From positions 1-13,991 of the forward strand of contig JAHWLA010000039.1 of assembly GCA_019347595.1 (NCBI GenBank): 13,991 nucleotides of DNA, in the 5' to 3' direction. Shown piece by piece: positions 12,747 through 13,991 of this stretch (position 1 is its first letter; every line of letters starts with the position of its first letter). This DNA comes from Actinomycetota bacterium. Lineage in GTDB: Bacteria > Actinomycetota > Acidimicrobiia > Acidimicrobiales > JAHWLA01. The position numbers were made by a program, and so were the translations under genes. Under the pieces are notes generated by a model. That model did not search any database. It was not told the DNA's origin and was given only the letters and a program-made list of their open reading frames with translations.

Positions 12747-13520
12747 ATGACGGCACGGTTGGTCGTGATGGGCGGCGGGCGCATGGGCGAGGCCTTGGTC
12801 TCGGGGCTGCGGGCCGCCGGGTGGGACGACATCGTGGTCGTCGAGAAGGTGGCCGCCCGCCGCGAGGAGCTCAACGCCGCAGGCATCAAAGCGGTCGACG
12901 AGCCGGTGCCGTGCGACGGACTGGTCGTGGCCGTGAAGCCAGGCGACGTGGAGGCAGCGTGCCGAGCCGCCGCCGCCGCCGGCGTGCACCGGGTGCTGTC
13001 GATCGCCGCAGGTGTGACGTTGGCCAAGCTGGAGGCGTGGCTGGGCGGTGGTGTCCCCGTCGTGCGGTCGATGCCCAACACGCCGGCGCTCGTCGGCGCA
13101 GGCGCGGCGGCCGTGGCGGGCGGGTCGTCGGCGTCCGACGCCGACGTGGCGTGGGCCGAGGAGGTCCTGTCGGCCGTGGGGACCGTCGTCCGCGTCGCCG
13201 AACCGCTGCTCGACGCCGTGACCGGCCTCTCGGGGTCCGGCCCCGCCTACGTGTTCCTGGTGGCCGAGGCGCTGACCGAGGGGGGCGTCCTGGCGGGGCT
13301 GCCCCGCGACACGGCCGCCACGCTGGCCGCCCAGACGCTGCTCGGCGCCGCCACGCTGCTGGCCCAGTCGACCGAGGGGCCCGAGGCGCTGCGGGCGAAC
13401 GTCACCTCCCCGGGCGGCACGACGGCGGCGGGGTTGCGGGTGCTCGAAGGCCGCGCCGTGCGCTCGGCGTTCATCGAGGCGGTCCAGGCAGCGGCGGAGC
13501 GGTCCCGCCAGTTGGGGTAA
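12747..13520 (+). CDS. proC: Pyrroline-5-carboxylate reductase
   Basis: The product is 257 aa, within the family range. It reduces 1-pyrroline-5-carboxylate to L-proline with NAD(P)H in the cytoplasm, the last step of proline synthesis. The Rossmann nucleotide site is VVMGGGRMGEALVSG (6-20). VVAVKPGDVE (60-69), VRSMPNTPALVGAG (106-119) and the substrate-binding TGLSGSGPAYVFLVAEALTE (159-178) are all intact, as is NVTSPGGTTAAGL (218-230), part of the C-terminal dimer domain. ATG 12747 starts exactly at the first strand. A small HTH gene follows, the same order as Rv0500-Rv0500A in M. tuberculosis. Nothing suggests unusual function. Confidence 0.96.
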   Translation: MTARLVVMGGGRMGEALVSGLRAAGWDDIVVVEKVAARREELNAAGIKAVDEPVPCDGLVVAVKPGDVEAACRAAAAAGVHRVLSIAAGVTLAKLEAWLGGGVPVVRSMPNTPALVGAGAAAVAGGSSASDADVAWAEEVLSAVGTVVRVAEPLLDAVTGLSGSGPAYVFLVAEALTEGGVLAGLPRDTAATLAAQTLLGAATLLAQSTEGPEALRANVTSPGGTTAAGLRVLEGRAVRSAFIEAVQAAAERSRQLG

Positions 13521-13558
13521 CCCCGTCAGCCTCACTTCCCTCACCGGCAACATTGGCG

Positions 13559-13564
13559 TACAGT
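13559..13564 (+). promoter_or_regulatory. -10 box of the small HTH gene
   Basis: TACAGT, the same hexamer as at the acyl-CoA dehydrogenase gene, is followed directly by the CCTCTCC inverted repeat. A transcription start near 13571 would fall within that repeat. Confidence 0.45.
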
Positions 13565-13582
13565 CCTCTCCAGGCGGAGAGG
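13565..13582. repeat. Perfect inverted repeat covering the Shine-Dalgarno of the HTH gene
   Basis: CCTCTCC, loop AGGC, GGAGAGG is a perfect 7-bp stem. The right arm is the best Shine-Dalgarno for the HTH gene, so a hairpin would mask it if transcription starts early enough. As DNA it abuts the -10 box and could be the operator of the regulator itself. Confidence 0.6.
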
Positions 13583-13583
13583 G

Positions 13584-13790
13584 GTGATTCCACTGTCGCA
13601 AAGTCAGCACGCCAAGGGTCGGTTCCTGACCGTGGCCGAGGTGGCTTCCACGCTGCGCGTGTCGAACATGACGGTCTACCGGCTGATCCAAGCCGGCGAC
13701 CTCCCGGCCGTCCGCGTGGGGAAGTCGTACCGGCTGCGGGAAGAGGACATCGACAAGTACCTCGGCGTCCGCTTCACCGAAGCCGGCTGA
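13584..13790 (+). CDS. Small excisionase/MerR-like HTH DNA-binding protein
   Basis: The product is 68 aa from GTG 13584. Residues 13-60 are the helix-turn-helix of the HTH_17/excisionase family: RFLTVAEVASTLRVSNMTVY, RLIQAGDLPAVRVGKSYRL, REEDIDKYL. It matches the small regulator found beside proC in mycobacteria (Rv0500A), whose role is poorly known. Despite the family name there is no integrase nearby and nothing suggests a prophage. Start choice is uncertain: GTG 13584 lies one base after GGAGAGG, too close for normal use, while CTG 13593, giving SQSQHAKGRFLT, has ideal spacing but is a rare start codon. The promoter and inverted repeat just upstream suggest autoregulation. Next-gene spacing is 37 bases. 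Confidence 0.85.
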   Translation: MIPLSQSQHAKGRFLTVAEVASTLRVSNMTVYRLIQAGDLPAVRVGKSYRLREEDIDKYLGVRFTEAG

Positions 13791-13813
13791 GGGGCCCCGG
13801 GGGCGGGCAGCAG

Positions 13814-13819
13814 TAGCGT
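13814..13819 (+). promoter_or_regulatory. -10 box of the SAM hydroxide adenosyltransferase gene (leaderless type)
   Basis: TAGCGT ends eight bases before ATG 13828, with no Shine-Dalgarno in CGCGCCCA. Confidence 0.45.
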
Positions 13820-13827
13820 CGCGCCCA

Positions 13828-13991
13828 ATGGGCCGCCACCACGACACCGTCTCCTTCGTCTCCGACTACGGCTACGCCGACGAGTTCGTCGGCGTGGTGA
13901 AGTCGGTCGTGCGCACCGTCGCCCCCCACGCCACCGTCATCGACATCACCCACGACATCCCGCCCCACGACGTGCGGGCCGGGTCGCTGGC
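13828..13991 (+). CDS. SAM hydroxide adenosyltransferase (DUF62), 3' end cut by window edge
   Basis: The first 54 codons run off the right edge. VSFVSDYGYADEFVGVVKSV (8-27) is the start of the DUF62 / fluorinase-like fold, where the Asp of the SDYG motif contacts the ribose of SAM. TVIDITHDIPPHDVRAGSL (36-54) continues the pattern. The common members hydrolyse SAM to adenosine and methionine using hydroxide; rare relatives are the fluorinase and chlorinase, which need features further along that are not visible. ATG 13828 follows a leaderless-type -10 box. Identification rests on the N-terminal part alone. Confidence 0.85.
   Translation, partial: MGRHHDTVSFVSDYGYADEFVGVVKSVVRTVAPHATVIDITHDIPPHDVRAGSL

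Noticed and set aside
13514..13524. GGGGT-A-ACCCC inverted repeat at the proC stop codon as a terminator
   Set aside because: The usable stem is only four base pairs with a three-base loop and no U-tract.
13584..13790. Excisionase of a prophage or integrative element
   Set aside because: The protein belongs to the broad HTH_17 family, lies beside proC as in mycobacteria, and no integrase or attachment site is visible.

Overview
The window is high-GC, densely packed DNA from an actinomycete-type bacterium. A mycothiol glycosyltransferase (mshA) followed by a YbjN-family gene, a nickel superoxide dismutase with its maturation protease, an RsiG/AmfC-family anti-sigma factor, and proC followed by a small excisionase-like regulator all point to Actinomycetota. 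The mix, together with frequent leaderless-looking promoters, best fits a deep branch such as Acidimicrobiia; this placement is inference. No mobile element, tRNA, rRNA or CRISPR array was seen.

Left part (1-3825): a histidine phosphatase cut by the left edge (minus strand) diverges from a MaoC-type double-hotdog dehydratase. The dehydratase is followed by an unusual one-piece gene that joins a MoaD/ThiS-like ubiquitin fold to a membrane domain resembling a degenerate CDP-diglyceride synthase. Convergent with it are a PuuD-like (urate hydroxylase N-domain) membrane protein and sodN, the Ni superoxide dismutase precursor. The S26-family protease sodX diverges from sodN with no base between the two start codons.

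Middle part (3848-7345): an acyl-CoA dehydrogenase is followed by a 40-bp perfect palindrome. Next comes a cluster with a cyclic-di-GMP theme: an RsiG-like anti-sigma factor, a stand-alone receiver domain, a nested inverted-repeat intergenic element, a complete HD-GYP phosphodiesterase and an XRE-family regulator. A plausible circuit is that the phosphodiesterase, perhaps controlled by the receiver, lowers c-di-GMP and so frees a WhiG-type sigma factor from RsiG. The sigma factor gene is not in the window.

Right part (7363-13991): mshA and an overlapping YbjN gene, an MFS exporter, a secreted coiled-coil LytM (M23) peptidase, a YibE/F membrane protein, proC, a small HTH regulator, and the start of a SAM hydroxide adenosyltransferase (DUF62) cut by the right edge. 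mshA-ybjN and proC-HTH match gene neighbours I recall from mycobacteria.

Many genes have a TANNNT-like -10 hexamer ending only 6-9 bases before the start codon and no Shine-Dalgarno sequence, which suggests widespread leaderless transcription. Protein-level calls are mostly strong. Promoters, start codons and structured DNA elements are readings by eye.
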